NCBI GenBank assembly: GCA_021014325.1
Contig: CM037472.1
Coordinates: 33,194,234 to 33,258,233, forward strand
Source: Plazaster borealis
Lineage: Eukaryota > Echinodermata > Asteroidea > Forcipulatida > Labidiasteridae
Reading direction: 5' to 3'
DNA: 64,000 nucleotides
The notes under the pieces are model-generated. The model was not told the origin of the DNA. It made no database searches and saw only the letters and a program-made list of their open reading frames with translations. The translations under genes were made by a program, and so were the position numbers. Positions 1 to 11,990 of this stretch are shown piece by piece. How positions within the stretch are numbered: the first letter of the stretch is position 1; each line of letters opens with the position of its first letter.

Positions 1-55
1 GAAATAGGGAAAACCCACGCAGTCAGGTAGGGACTGAAAACCCAATCCACACATG
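1..55 (-). repeat. tRNA-derived SINE fragment (family A)
   Basis: The first bases match the body of the SINE copies near 24740 and 31490, including AAACCCACGCAGTCAGGTAG. Only the internal part is present and the element is cut by the window edge. Confidence 0.6.
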
Positions 56-2538
56 CAAGTGTTCGGTTCACATGGAAGAAAACCTCTGGGCCAACCCGAA
101 TGCCTTTATTGTCTTAAAGGTTTTGAAATCATTGTTTAGGGTGGTGCCAATTCATACAACCAGTCTGTGAACATTCCACAGGTTACGATTTTAAGAAAAT
201 ATTATCGAAAAATTGTTAATTTGTCAGGTTTTTAATCTGGCAATTATATAAATAAAATATGAGACTTTGGTGAACAATTTCTCAACATATGCCAGTGATT
301 TAGACGGAAATATTCCCCAAGACAATACTTATTGGTACTGTAAGCTTAAAATATTAAACAAAAACTGTTTCTGATTAAAAATCAACTATTCTTTAAAAAA
401 ATTAACAGAATTGTAGACACAAATACTTTTAGTGAACTTGGTAGGTAAACATAAGTTATATGAAGTTAACTCTCGGAACTTGTTAATTTATAATTTCTGG
501 ATAATAACAAAAATTATTCCAGGAAAAAACAGAACCCTCCCTAGGTTTTTAATATGTTTAAACACAAAACTGATATTAGTATATTCTTCAGAAAAACAAA
601 CAACAAACTTAAAAATTCATGACAAAAATATCTGAAATGATATTGAAACAAAGATGGAAGAGTCTAATGAGTTATTTTTAGAGCTTGTTTTTTAATAAAA
701 TTTATAAGATAAATCAAATTTGTTGTTTTACAATTTTAATAATTGCTTATTTTTATTGCTAAATTACAAATAGTGTTTTAGGTATACAGCATTTAGAATA
801 TGACATACTTTCTATCACAAACAAGTAAAAACTACGTACTGAAATTGAACAATTAACCCGATATATAATTAACATCATTAATGAAATATGCAGATGAAAT
901 AAACCGTTTTAGGCACAGACAAGGAATCATTTGGTTCAAATGTAAAGAGCAATATAAAAATATTGAAAAATATTATTAGTAAAAAAATGTCTTTAGTCTC
1001 AATTAACATTTTTTCAAGTTCAATATTGTTTAATTTCCTTTTAAACATGTGGCATCTAGACATAGCAATACGTCAATAACAAAATAATGACAACTCAATA
1101 CATGTACAATAATATTACACACTGAAAATGAAACTAGTGTGAGAAGCATCAGTACAACACGTATATAGCGCCCTCTCTTGACCTAAAATATTGCATAATA
1201 ACTAGTTATTTTGCTTATAGGTTTTCCCGATAATAACTAGAAACGTCACGTTTTCTATTTCGCGCGAAATTGAAAGCTCCTTAATTAAAACAGTCCTTCA
1301 ATTTCAGTTAGTGTGCAAGCAATTGTTCTTTTGCTTTATGCAGTTGATAAAGATAACCATTCAATTTAACAATCCACTCAAAACAACATTTAAATTCGCA
1401 GGCTCAGCTTTTTATCAGAAGTCTCTAGTTGCGCCTAATCTGCTAAATCGAATGCTGATTTCGCATGGCTAAAAAGAATGACTAATAAGTTTAGTTAAAT
1501 ATCATGTTGTATCAATTCGCATGCCTCAAACTGAAATTGAATAATGGTTGCAACTAAACGGACAAAATCACTTTAATACAAATGCATGCAAGTGAAACAG
1601 CTTGCTTCCCCAAATTAGTTTTTTTTTTAAGACCTGTAACGCATTATTGCAACTTTTATCAGACACCACTATTTAAAATGAAATTTCTTAGTAAACAATT
1701 GCTTTCAGCGGACAATCCCTATTGCTACAAAAAAAAAAAGATAAACCACAAAACTGCCCCTTTTTTAATACAAATTAACAAAACTAAATACTAACAAACC
1801 ACATCAATTTTTTGACAGTTCAGCTGAGATTTTTTAGTAAAATTGTTTCAAACCAAACCCAAACTTATAAAAAATGAATGAATATATCTTTCAGGAAATT
1901 CTTTGGCCAGATTCTTGCCAACAAAAAACAACATGAATCCCCAAAATATCAAACAAAAGCATCCTCATAAAATAGACTAACTCATTACAATCCGCCCACT
2001 ACTACATTGACAAATCACGATCACATTAATACATTCAAATCCCATCAGAAAACATAAACATGCTGTCGTCACAAGAAAGATGCGTTGCGCACTTTTTGTG
2101 TGGCTTAGCTGATTGAGGGGTGCAGATGCACGTGTCCAGACTACTAGACCGTTGCTATGGTGGGTGGGGCTAAATGAATTGATCTATTCTGAGGGGCACG
2201 GAGACGAGGTATTATGCAATCTCTTCTGTAATTCTGCTGCTAGGAACTTTTCAATTTTGCAAATAGTCCGGGAAATTTACCCCGAATAAGACTGTACTAA
2301 ATTTGATAATAGTAAGGCAATATTTAATCAATTATAAATTTCCTGCGACGATCTTTTCTAGGGTCATGCAAATACCATTCTACCCATCATATATTTCACC
2401 TTCTGGTTTCATTATAAAATTTTTAAAAAAATTATGCACCATTTAATAAAAATCTATGATTCAACCACAGTGACTTTTATGAGACCCTGGGAAGCTCTCC
2501 AGTGAAGTAATGACCTAGCCATAACTTTTCCTTCGTCC
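56..2538. other. 3' flank of the epoxide hydrolase gene, no gene seen
   Basis: AT-rich sequence with no reading frame resembling a known protein. Short frames here are random. The 3' UTR of the minus-strand epoxide hydrolase must end in this stretch; a weak ATTAAA-type signal on the minus strand lies at 2442-2447, but no polyadenylation site can be fixed from sequence alone. Confidence 0.5.
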
Positions 2539-5500
2539 CTAGTTAACACCCAGGAAATCCCTTATGTGACCATTGACGACAGCCGGGGCATCCTGCTGGA
2601 CCCAGTGGCTGGCTCCAGGAACAATCATCACTTTCAGGTCACTCACGTACTTATCGGTACCTTCCAAGAGCTTGACTTTGAGAGCCGTGTCCTGGTCCCC
2701 CCATACGATGAGTGTTGGTGTGGTGATGGTGGACTTCATACTCGACGGATACCTCATAGCGGCTCGGTAGTAATTGATCATTCCTGTCATGTTACCTTTG
2801 TGACAACAAGGTTTATAGCTCGATCAGTTAGTTTCCTTTTAAAGGGAACGTACATGTACATCAGTAGACTTATCACGCAAAATCCATTGTTCTCAGAATT
2901 GCGCACAAACTAAATTATGCAAACAATGGCAAATTTACAGGGTAAATTTACTGCCACCTAAAATCTTTTAGTTTTGCTGTTGGTAATTAAGTCGCATAAC
3001 TGATTCTGATCTTAATGATCCAAATGCTGATTCAACCTATTGCCTTTCAACCTCATTCCCATGGGAAGTGTTGTATCCCTCCCCTACACAATTTAGTGCA
3101 AGAGGCACATTGCAGACAAGCAGTACACTATTTGAGTAAATTAGAGTATTACTTTTCCAGAATCTTCTATCCATTGGCCTATTTTTTATGTCAGCTCAAC
3201 TATTTTCCTTCAGAGCCATTTCTCCATTAACCAGTGTAACTCTGCCCCTACAAGTGAGAGATATTTTCTCCGATTGAATGGCCTTTGGTCTAGCCGCTTG
3301 GACTGGGGATCAACCACCCTACCATCAATTAGAAAATGCAATACCAAGTCACAAAAATCCTTAATACAGCTACAGTTCTGATATCTATAGTCAAAGCAAT
3401 GTAAGTAACCACAGAATTACCCATAAGTGTTACGGGAAAAAAAGCCTCTATAATCAAATAAATCACGACATATTGAACAGAGAGCATTTGATAAATAGTA
3501 TCAAAATATGGTTATCATTTTCAGTCTGTTTACCTAAAGACAAAAAATGCAGACTAAGAACAAATAGTCTGCACAATTAACCTTGATAAGAATACCATCC
3601 AAACAGATTTAGAATGTTCTATCAACAATTGATAAGAAAAACCTTGAATACTTTTGCCATCATTGTTAGCCTTTTAGAAGATTCCACTTTAAGTCAAAAT
3701 GTCCCCGCCAAAACATTGGGTTTTGCATTTGAAGTATCATTGTGGGTTTTTGTTTTTTTCAAGAAGTAGTTTATTCCCAAACACACAGAAAAAACAATCA
3801 GTGAAAATGTTACCCAAATTCGCTGGTCAAATTTCAGTGAAAACAACAAAAACAGCTTATATGGGTTTGTCAGGGGTTTGTGTGCATTCATATCAGACTT
3901 ATTTCACTTGCGACAAGTGGGTTTGTCAGGGGTTTTGTGTGCATTCATATCAGACTTATTTCACTTGCGGCAATTGAAATAAGCAAAACTTTTTTTCTAA
4001 ACTTTGAGAGAATTTTTTTATGACAGACTTATTGTTGGTACTCTTATGAGTACTCCTGGTCAATTTGTTGTTGTTGAAAATTACCAATCCTGTCTATAAA
4101 CGAGAAGTCATACTTTTCAGCCTGAAATTCTGATTTGACATTTTGAGGCTTGTGAAGTATGCCAGTATCTCAGGCTGCGTCCGAATAAAGGAACTTTAGG
4201 TATGGCTATTGGCTTCAGCGACAACATTGATAAATAGGACTTTTCAACAATATGGTCATAGCCACTGCCAAAGCAAATTTCTCAAGTTCCTCAACAGGGT
4301 GCCTTTGACCTTTATCATGGTGTCAAACAGTGTCAATGAATGAAAGGGGTTGATATGCAGGTACCAGCTACCTCAAATGATTGAATTTCTATGCACATAA
4401 ATTTTGCCTTACGGACTGTGCAAGTATGGAAACCTCATGGAAACCTGGATACTAAAAGTTTGAGTGTGAAGGAAACAAAATTACACACTTTGATAGGTCC
4501 ACCTGTTTGAATATCACATCCCTGGTTGAGTATTTACATATCAACTATTATCCAAATGAGTTTGCAAATAGGAGATTTGTTTATTACCTTTCTGACTTGC
4601 GGAATACTTGAATGCCTCGATGTCATCATCAGTCATGTTCTCTTTGTTTTTAAGGCCCATTGCTTTTGACAAGAAAGCTCCCCTCATTATTCCATAGTCT
4701 TCTATCTTGCAGTTTAACTCCGGCAAGAAGGGTAGCTGGAAGAAAAACATGTACCTGTACGAAGACAATACAAAATATTACAATTTAAGACAATAATAAT
4801 AATAATAATAATAGGTATTTTTAAATTGTCTTTACAAAAAGATCAAAGCGCTGTACAAAATAAGATGAGAAACAAAAAGACAAAGACGGGGGTTACGAGA
4901 ACAAAAATATTTTAAGACGTTTCCTGAAAATGGTGATAGAAGGAGCATTCCTGATGTTGATGGGGATAGAGTCCCACAGTTTGGGACCAGCAATAGAAAA
5001 GGATCTATCTCCGAGAGATTTTGAACAAAGTACAAAACTTGTAAATATTGGAAATCTGTTCAAAGAATTTAATCTGAAAACCCAATGATTATAAAGTTCA
5101 GACCAGTACTAATATTTCCATCTAGAATCATGTCCAAATTTAAATAGTATTTCAAGACCCCCCAAATTACCATTGCTTATTTTGATTGCCGCAATCAACC
5201 CAATATAAATGTGCACAAAAACCAGGACAAAAAATAAAATAAAAATTCTGATGCTTTCTCTAAAATGTGACCAGGGCTCAATTTCACAAAGAGCTAAGAT
5301 TGATCTAACTGCGAGTCAATTGCTAAGCAAAGTGTGATGTCACAATACAAATAACTATTGTGATATTGACAACTTTTCTTAAGATGAATCTTGGTACTTT
5401 GTGAAATCGAGCCCAGTGAGGACTATGAAATTTTCACAGGTTTTTTGTACTATGTGTTTATTGAAAAAATAGAGCCAGGAATTACCTTACTTTTCCCTTT

Positions 5501-8500
5501 TATCTGTCAGGTAAAGAATGCTGGAAAGGTTCAATTTGTGTTCAAAATACTGTGGTGTTTGAATAAATTTTGACTGAATAAAAACACAAATGAGGCATTA
5601 TTGCATTCTAAACATTTTTCAGCAAAAAGGCATTATCACATACTAAACATTTTTCAGCAAAAAAATAAATTCAAAAAAATAAAAAATTGCAGAATTTGCT
5701 ACTGTTAAAAGCTACAATTTATAAAACACAATCCCCCTTTATTGTAAAATTTTCACAGGAAAGTTTCAGAATTATTTTGTTACTGAACCGGTAGCAAAAT
5801 AGGCGCACAGGTTGCTAATCATTCACATCAACAATCTGTACCCTCACAGGTATCCATTTACTCCTGGGTGATGAAAAGCAACAGTGTCTTGCTTACGGAC
5901 ACAAATGTCACAAACTGGATTCAAACTCATACTCTGAAGATTCAGCCACCAGAACTTGAATTTGATGAGCCAGACCACTTGGCCTGACATACTTGTGATA
6001 TCTGAGGAATAGGGGCATCATGAAACCAAGACGACACTTACCAAGAAGCCAGAATCTGTTGCCAAAGTCCGGCTCGTAAGTGATCCATAAAGCATCGTGG
6101 GTGTGGTATATTCATCACGATTAACTTGTCCACGATATCAGGGTATGAGGCTGCTACTTGCCAGGCTACAGCACCACCCCAGTCATGGGCAACCAGGGTG
6201 CAGGAACTATAACCCAACCCGGCCACGACCTCACTGATATCAGCTGGAAAACATACAAAGAAACTTAGCAATTATTTTGTTTAATTCCAGCTTCTTTAAT
6301 CAGTTTTTTTTTAAATAAAGTAAAGAAGAGCTTTTAGAACAATACTTTGAAGATATTTTAATATCATCACCAGGCCCCAATTTCATACAGCTGCTTAAGC
6401 AGCAAATATTGCTTAAGAATTTTCTGTTAAGCAGAAATGAGCAGGATACTAGGCAGTCACAAATTGTACATAAGGCATGGTAGTTTTGGTTGGTAACCTT
6501 GTTCTGGTGAGCATAATTTTGTTGTGGTTCATGGGTTCGAATCCCATCCAAGTTGCCCGTGGAATTTGTTTCTTTCTGGAAGACTCAGAAACACTGAGTA
6601 TACATTGCTTACTACACATTGGTGTATGGTAAAACAAAACAAAATATTCTTTATCCCTGATTTAATTATTAATTCATTTAATAAAGAACAACTAAAACAG
6701 TAATGTATAATAATATCTGGGGTTTTACCCATACACCAATGTGTGGTAAGCACTGTATACTCAGTGCTTCCCAGAGTACTATACTACTGATTATTTTTTT
6801 ACAGGCTACTCAAGTGGGATTTGAACCCATTCCCCTGCATTCTAAAGCATATATCTAAAACCACTAGAGAATCGAATGTGGCGACAGACCAGTTTGAATC
6901 ATATAATAAGCAGCGGATACAGTACACAATTTTTTTAATAGGTGTCATAATTCATAAAAGAAGAATAATATTTGGAATATTATGCGGGGTCTTGGGTTCG
7001 AATCCCATCCATTAAGTATGCTTCCTGTAGATTTCCAAACATATTTATTCTTTATCCAGCCTTAAGGCGGAACCGATCTGCAACTGTGTGCGCTTTGAAA
7101 CCTCTCTTTATTATAATATTTTCAAAATGTTTCCTTTTTTTTCTTTCTTTTTTGGTGAGTTATCATGAGTACTGATAATTTAACTGTTCAGTGGTCTTTT
7201 ATTATAATCTTAACTAAATATATAGTTGTTAATGTTTTTGATGAGAAGTTATTTTTGTCATAATTCTGAGGAGTGTTGATACTATCATTTGGTAAATGTA
7301 TCTCCAAAGTATACAGTCAACCCCCTTACTGTCTGTCCATTCAATATCATCCACTGTGGTTTTGAATTATAGGTAAACTATGCCAGCCTGCAATACAATT
7401 TCATGTGGTGAATGCTTCTACCATGGAGGCCATGGATCTACACAGTACACTGATAGTTCTGTGCACTGTTGATCCACCAAATGATTGGTCATGATACTGG
7501 CAAATGCTACGGCAAGTAGCAGAGATTAAAAATAAAGGACAATAAAGGGAAAAGTCTGATCCTCACCAGCAAGTATTTTGATAGTGTAGTTGGCGACACC
7601 AATGGGAGTGTCCGAATCTCCATAACCACGCTGGTCAATGGCAACAACCCTGTAAAGACAGAATGTACCTAGTTATCTTTTCCCTTCAAATACATCTTTA
7701 TCATTTAATCCTGAAACAAGAGGACATAATATTAAAACCTGTTTGATTTTGATGACACAGTCTGTCCTTTATGTAGACTGCAAACATGCAACGGCATGAT
7801 AGCTTCTTGTTCAGATTTGAGATGCATTGCATAATGTCTGTGCATGATTACTGAAATGGATCATGAATAATGAAGAAAAACAAAATAAGGTACGACTGGG
7901 ATTTTTGAAGAAGCAAAACCAGTTTGTAAAATATTTAAAGGCATGTACACGTTTGGTAATTACTCAAAACATATATTAGCATAAAAACTGACTTGGTAAC
8001 GAGCAACAGAAAGCTGTTGATAGTATAAAACATTGTGAGAAACGACTCCCTCTGAAGTAACCTAGTTTTTGAGAAAGAGGTAATTTCTCACTAAAATAAT
8101 AAAAAAAACTTCTTGCAAGAAGTTTTTATTCCTATCTGAAAGCACACAAATTTGTACAACAAGGGTGTTTTTTCTTTCATCATTTTCTTGCAACTTCGAT
8201 GACCAGTTGAGCCCAAATTTTCACAGGCTTGTTATTTTATGCATATGTTGGGATACACCGAGTAAGAACACTGGTCTTTGACAATTTCCAAACGTGTACA
8301 GTGCCTTTAAGTCTGCAGCTAATTATAAACTGAGCCTGAGTTACTCGCTGTTTGCAATAATTTAACCTTAGCAGTACCCGGAATAATTTGTTTTGTGTCA
8401 TGCCATAGTAACTACTTTTTTGAAATCGCAAATAAAAATCCTAGAAACAAATACTCCTGTCAAGGTGTACATAAGTTCAAAGTTGACTTCCCAAACTTTA

Positions 8501-10507
8501 TTTTGGTCACACTTGAACTTTCACAAAGGTCATTTTCAGGTCAGGTGGTGTGTGGGGACCAATAACAATGCATTATAAAAAGGGCTTATTTAATCAGCCC
8601 TGCTAATAAATAACGGTCCGAACATTGGATCTAATCGGCCCGGCACACAGCTTGAACAAAACATGAATTTCCAGAACATTTTGGGTGTCACATCTTAGAC
8701 AAGTAACAGATCCCGTCTTCAGTACCACAAATTGAAAACTAGAGGTGTGAAGAAAACTGGGCTGTGTCTTTCTTCCTTTACAATGGTTTCAATCTTTTAA
8801 GAGGGTTTAAAGGTGAAGTGAGATCTATGAAAACAAAATAAAAAAAATCGGGAAAAAAAACAGAGCCAGACATTTATTTACCTGTAGTCTTTCTTAAACT
8901 CCATCATCTGAAACCTCCAAGAATACCAACACTCTGGGAAACCATGTAACATCAACATCAATGGTTTATCCTCATCACCAGCGGCAACATAGTGCAGACG
9001 CACATCCTATCGGTAAAATGAAAATCGTTACCGTACATTAAAATGTGGTTGTTAAAACGCAAATCGGTCAAAGTCAGATATTTTTTTAACAAGAATTGCT
9101 GTATTTTTTTAATTTTGATTCTTTTCCTGTTTTTCTTAAAAGTTAAGGTTGAATATGATTGCGAGGGTTTTCCTCCCACATCTACAACTGACCATTTCTT
9201 CTTGTGGATCTACATGTAAAGTATAGTGCAAACAATTGCTTATGGCCTCAGGTTTCGCCCCTAGAAACATTTTCGAAGGCTAAATGACAACACAACAGAC
9301 AAGGAAGAGACTAACAGAAGCAGTCAAGTAGAAAGAGGTGAAAAGAGAGAGAGGAAAAATACAGTCAGAAAATGCAAGGGATGAAAAATGTATACATAGT
9401 AGTTAGTAGTAACAGTAGCTTTCTGCAAGCAACCTCAACACTAAACAAGTCCATTGGTCAAGTTTTTCTCCTCATTTGATTTCACACGAACACCTACTTT
9501 TTAAGCACAAATGGGACACTTTTTGGGACGCTATATGGCAGCAGAATTACCAATTAAAAGCTCTGTACACATTTGGTAATTACTCAAAAAAAAATAGCAT
9601 AAAAACTTAATTGGTAACGAGCAACAGAGAGCTGTTGATAATATAAAACATTGTGAGAAACGACTCCTTCTGAAGCTACGTAGTTTTTGAGAAAAAGGTA
9701 ATTTCTCACTGAAATATTAAATCTGAAAAAAACTTCTGGCCAGAAGTTTTTTTCAGACATCTAAAAGCACACAAATTTGTGCAACAAGGGTGTTTTTTTC
9801 TTTCATTATTTTCTTGCAACTTCGATGACCAATTGAGCCCAAATTTTCACAGGTTTGTTGTTTTATGCATATGTTGGGATACACCAAGTGAGAATACTGG
9901 TCTTTGACGATTACCAAACGTGTCCAGTGCCTTTAAACCCATTCTTCTTGGAAGTGTACACATAGCTCAGAATAGCGTAAACAATGAAAAATTGCCGTGT
10001 ATGTGTGCTGCCACCTTCTAGGGTCCCAACTCCCAAAGTCCCGCATTGAGAGATAAGGTTTGTAAATTAGAAAGAAAACAAATAATATTGCAAATGAAAA
10101 ATAAAACAAGCTATGAAAAAATAATAAAAAAAGCGTTGGTCTGTTAAAAACATTTTTGATTCTGGCTCGTAGCCCTATGGTCTTGCGATTTTTTGGCAAA
10201 TTTAAACTATATAGGAAATTGTAGGTGAGTTTTGGGACAAAACATTCTATATTAGAAATTTCAATTACTCCAATTTGGAATTGTCGGAGTTTAGACGTAC
10301 CTTAAGTCTTAAGAATCCATGCGTTCCAAGTTCTGGGTTTTGCATACATTCTGGCATATTCTCTCGATCGTACCAGGAAAATACCGCCTTGGGTCCTTTC
10401 TTGATAGTTTTGACAAGGATACCAAAACTGACCATGACAGCTCCCAGTAGGGCATAGGTCAGCGTAAACAATGCTTGGAAAATAACAGCAACAAGTCCAG
10501 GAGCCAT
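2539..10507 (-). CDS. EPHX4: Epoxide hydrolase, EPHX4/EPHX3-like alpha/beta hydrolase
   Basis: Six coding exons: 10507-10301, 9006-8882, 7649-7567, 6243-6042, 4754-4588 and 2795-2539, all GT-AG and in phase, giving 346 aa (human EPHX4 is about 360). A hydrophobic segment (about residues 5-33) suggests an N-terminal membrane anchor, as in the family. Then come the oxyanion-hole motif [15 protein letters not shown], the nucleophile motif HDWGG, the cap tyrosines in WYMFFFQ and NYYR, the acid in VWGDQD and the catalytic histidine in GASHW, so the active site looks complete. The family opens lipid epoxides to diols; the substrate here is unknown. The start was set at the ATG at 10507; a good acceptor (CTTCAG) ends at 10550, so a 5' UTR exon probably lies upstream. 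EPHX3 and EPHX4 cannot be separated without a tree. Confidence 0.9.
3862..3974. repeat. Two-copy tandem repeat, about 56 bp unit
   Basis: Two near-identical units in the last intron of the epoxide hydrolase gene. Each contains GTGTGCATTCATATCAGACT and ends in a near-identical TTTCACTTGCG stretch. Confidence 0.85.
4786..5060. repeat. ATA-rich microsatellite with adjoining interspersed repeat
   Basis: A run of AAT/ATA triplets (4793-4813) is followed by a sequence with AAGCGCTGTACAAAATAAGA and GAAAAGGATCTATCTCCGAG, typical of the 3' part of dispersed invertebrate repeats. It lies in the intron upstream of the 4754-4588 exon. The family is not identified. Confidence 0.45.
5274..5416. mobile_element. 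MITE, GGCTCGATTTCACAAAG family (copy 1)
   Basis: A fold-back element of about 143 bp. The left end, GGGCTCAATTTCACAAAG, is the inverted form of the right end, CTTTGTGAAATCGAGCCC. The interior carries GATTGATCTAACTGCGAGTC and AAGTGTGATGTCACAATAC. Further copies are at 15980 and 19978. Confidence 0.8.
6372..6525. mobile_element. Left half of a GGGCCCAATTTCATA-type MITE
   Basis: Begins CCCCAATTTCATACAGCTG and runs through TTAAGCAGAAATGAGCAGGA to TGAGCATAATTTTG, where it passes directly into SINE family B. The matching right end is not seen, so it was truncated or used as an insertion site. Confidence 0.6.
6526..6660 (+). mobile_element. tRNA-derived SINE, family B (copy, 5' truncated)
   Basis: The B-box GGTTCATGGGTTCGAATCCC is followed by the shared body GCCCGTGGAATTTG and GTGTATGGTAAAAC. 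A second copy in the opposite orientation starts about 50 bp further on, forming an inverted pair inside the epoxide hydrolase intron. Confidence 0.65.
6712..6870 (-). mobile_element. tRNA-derived SINE, family B (inverted copy)
   Basis: Reverse orientation of the 6526 copy: GGGTTTTACCCATACACC marks the tail side and GGGATTTGAACCC the B-box side. Confidence 0.65.
7317..7553. mobile_element. MITE, CAACCCTCCTACTGTC family (degenerate)
   Basis: The left end reads GTCAACCCCCTTACTGTCTG, then TTCAATATCATCCACTGTGG. The best copy is at 18072-18225. The right part is poorly conserved. It ends next to the 7649-7567 exon of the epoxide hydrolase. Confidence 0.5.
7934..8310. mobile_element. MITE, TTAAAGGC(ACTG)TACACG family (copy 1)
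   Basis: About 377 bp. Starts TTAAAGGCATGTACACGTTTGG and ends CCAAACGTGTACAGTGCCTTTAA, an inverted repeat of about 23 bp. The centre has the palindrome ACTTCTTGCAAGAAGT. Three further copies are in this window. It carries no coding frame. Confidence 0.85.
9553..9936. mobile_element. MITE, TTAAAGGC family (copy 2)
   Basis: Same body as the 7934 copy (ACTTCTGGCCAGAAGT centre, GCATATGTTGGGATACACCA near the right end) and about 380 bp long. It lies in the first coding intron of the epoxide hydrolase. Confidence 0.85.
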
Positions 10508-10958
10508 TTCGTTTATGATCAAGTTGTTCACTGCTCTAGAAATAATGTCTGAAGAAAAAGTAAAAATATGGCATTAACAATGTGACACCTTAAAATTGTT
10601 GCTAGTTTTACAGAAAAGGTGATGATATTAGTAACATTTAAATCTGGAATAGCTCTTTAAAATCACCATGCCAATCATTTCTTTCATCCATGGACTGTGA
10701 GTATATAATCTTTAAAGGGAACAACAAAGCTTTTAGAAGACTAAACATCCAATCATCCAGTTTACAATAAACCTACCATCTATCAAATCCAACCTGTGAA
10801 TATTTCATTTATTTATCTTTTTTAAAGTAAAAAGATTTAAAAATAGTGCTTGTTTTGTTTGACCTACGATGTGCTCCATTTTGATTGCAAATGCAATTGA
10901 AATAAAGGTGTTTTGAAACTTTGGCACAACTATAGATAGAATGCAGGGCCACTTCAAA

Positions 10959-11066
10959 GGGTACCAAGCTGGTCTGCCCAGCCCCCAGTGTGGTGCAAAG
11001 AAATGTATGTATTCAGAAAACAGTCCGTACACTTTTAAGCATGCTGGACAGACCAGCCTGGTACCC
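10959..11066. repeat. Fold-back element with GGGTACCA...TGGTACCC ends
   Basis: The left arm GGGTACCAAGCTGGTCTGCC pairs with the right arm ending CAGACCAGCCTGGTACCC. No coding content. Confidence 0.6.
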
Positions 11067-11077
11067 GTCAACTCGTA

Positions 11078-11177
11078 GGTAGTGGTAGCACTTTAAGACT
11101 AACTAAATACACAAAAAGTGCAGCTTTGTATGCAGTTTTGTTTGCAATTAGTTAGTCCTAAAGTGCTACCACTGCCT
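11078..11177. repeat. Palindromic element, GGTAGTGGTAGCACTTTA arms
   Basis: The left arm TAGTGGTAGCACTTTAAGAC is matched by the right arm GTCCTAAAGTGCTACCACTG. Interior of about 45 bp. Another short fold-back repeat in transposon-rich intergenic DNA. Confidence 0.65.
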
Positions 11178-11254
11178 TCTTCCTTATTTTATCAATCAGA
11201 CTAACACTGCTATCTCTGTCATTTATTCATTGTCCACTCGTAGTAACTGATCAC

Positions 11255-11600
11255 TTCATTAATTGGTCAATGGTCATCAGAAGGAATTTCAAAGCTCCAC
11301 TGAGGTTAAAGCTTGTTTGTGCCGGCAGCTTGTCCAACCTAAATTAGTCTATGGCCGCGGTACAACGGCCTGGATCCTTTTTGCTAATGAAGGAAGTCAC
11401 CAACTTGCCACGATCCAGCGTTCTGCATTAGACTCTGCTTCAATAACTACTCTAAGAGAGGCCAGTGTAATCCAGATGCTAAAACCAATTGGAGTGGCCA
11501 AATCTTGAGGTATGCCGTCTCTCCACCAGATTTAAATTGACGTTCAGAATAACCCATAATCTTACGTTGATATTAATTACATGGACAACATTATCAAACT
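11255..11600 (+). pseudogene. Decayed non-LTR retrotransposon reverse transcriptase 3' end
   Basis: The translation has the order typical of the C-terminal part of LINE reverse transcriptases: LCRQLVQPKLVYG, then QLATIQRSA, then ASVIQMLKPIG. After a stop and frame change it continues as RFKLTFRITHNLTL, matching the usual arginine-rich KxRLxxxYKIxHxL pattern. Frameshift and stop show it is dead. CR1/L2-like is a guess. Confidence 0.55.
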
Positions 11601-11622
11601 GAAGCGACAGACAAAAACGTCA

Positions 11623-11990
11623 TCATCCTCTCTTCTTCTTCGTCGATTGCATCATAACTGACGCTGCGTGGTTCGCATGATGGAACGTCAATGTGATCTT
11701 TCTTGGGCTATGCTGCTTGCTTGCTTTGTTGAGTGACATGCTGGTTAAAGTCTTCACTTGATCCGACCATCTGAGCAAAGGGTCGTCCTGGCTTTCGTCT
11801 TCCTTCAACTCTTGATGATGCATTTCATTTTTTCCGAGGTTTTTGCCTTTTCTCCTTGCTACATGCCCAAAGTATTCCAATGAATGTGCATACATTGATG
11901 ATTTTTTATTGTATCCTGACTTCAGTAATCACACTCTCATTTGTCCTTCTCATGGTCCATATAATTCCTAGCATTCTGCGCCAACACCAT
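11623..11990 (-). pseudogene. Decayed RTE-like LINE C-terminal fragment
   Basis: Minus-strand translation includes RRMLGIIWTMRRTNE, then EYFGHVARRKG, RWSDQVKTLTSMSL and a basic end, the standard order at the C terminus of RTE-type reverse transcriptase proteins (RMLRISW..RRTNE, LGHVxRRxG, RWxDxIKxxTGxSL). A stop follows the RRTNE block, so it is not functional. It sits next to the plus-strand LINE remnant. Confidence 0.6.

Noticed and set aside
10508..10549. Extending the epoxide hydrolase N terminus upstream of the ATG at 10507
   Set aside because: The frame stays open to an acceptor at 10550, but with no upstream ATG visible and a hydrophobic anchor already following the chosen ATG, this is better read as 5' UTR.
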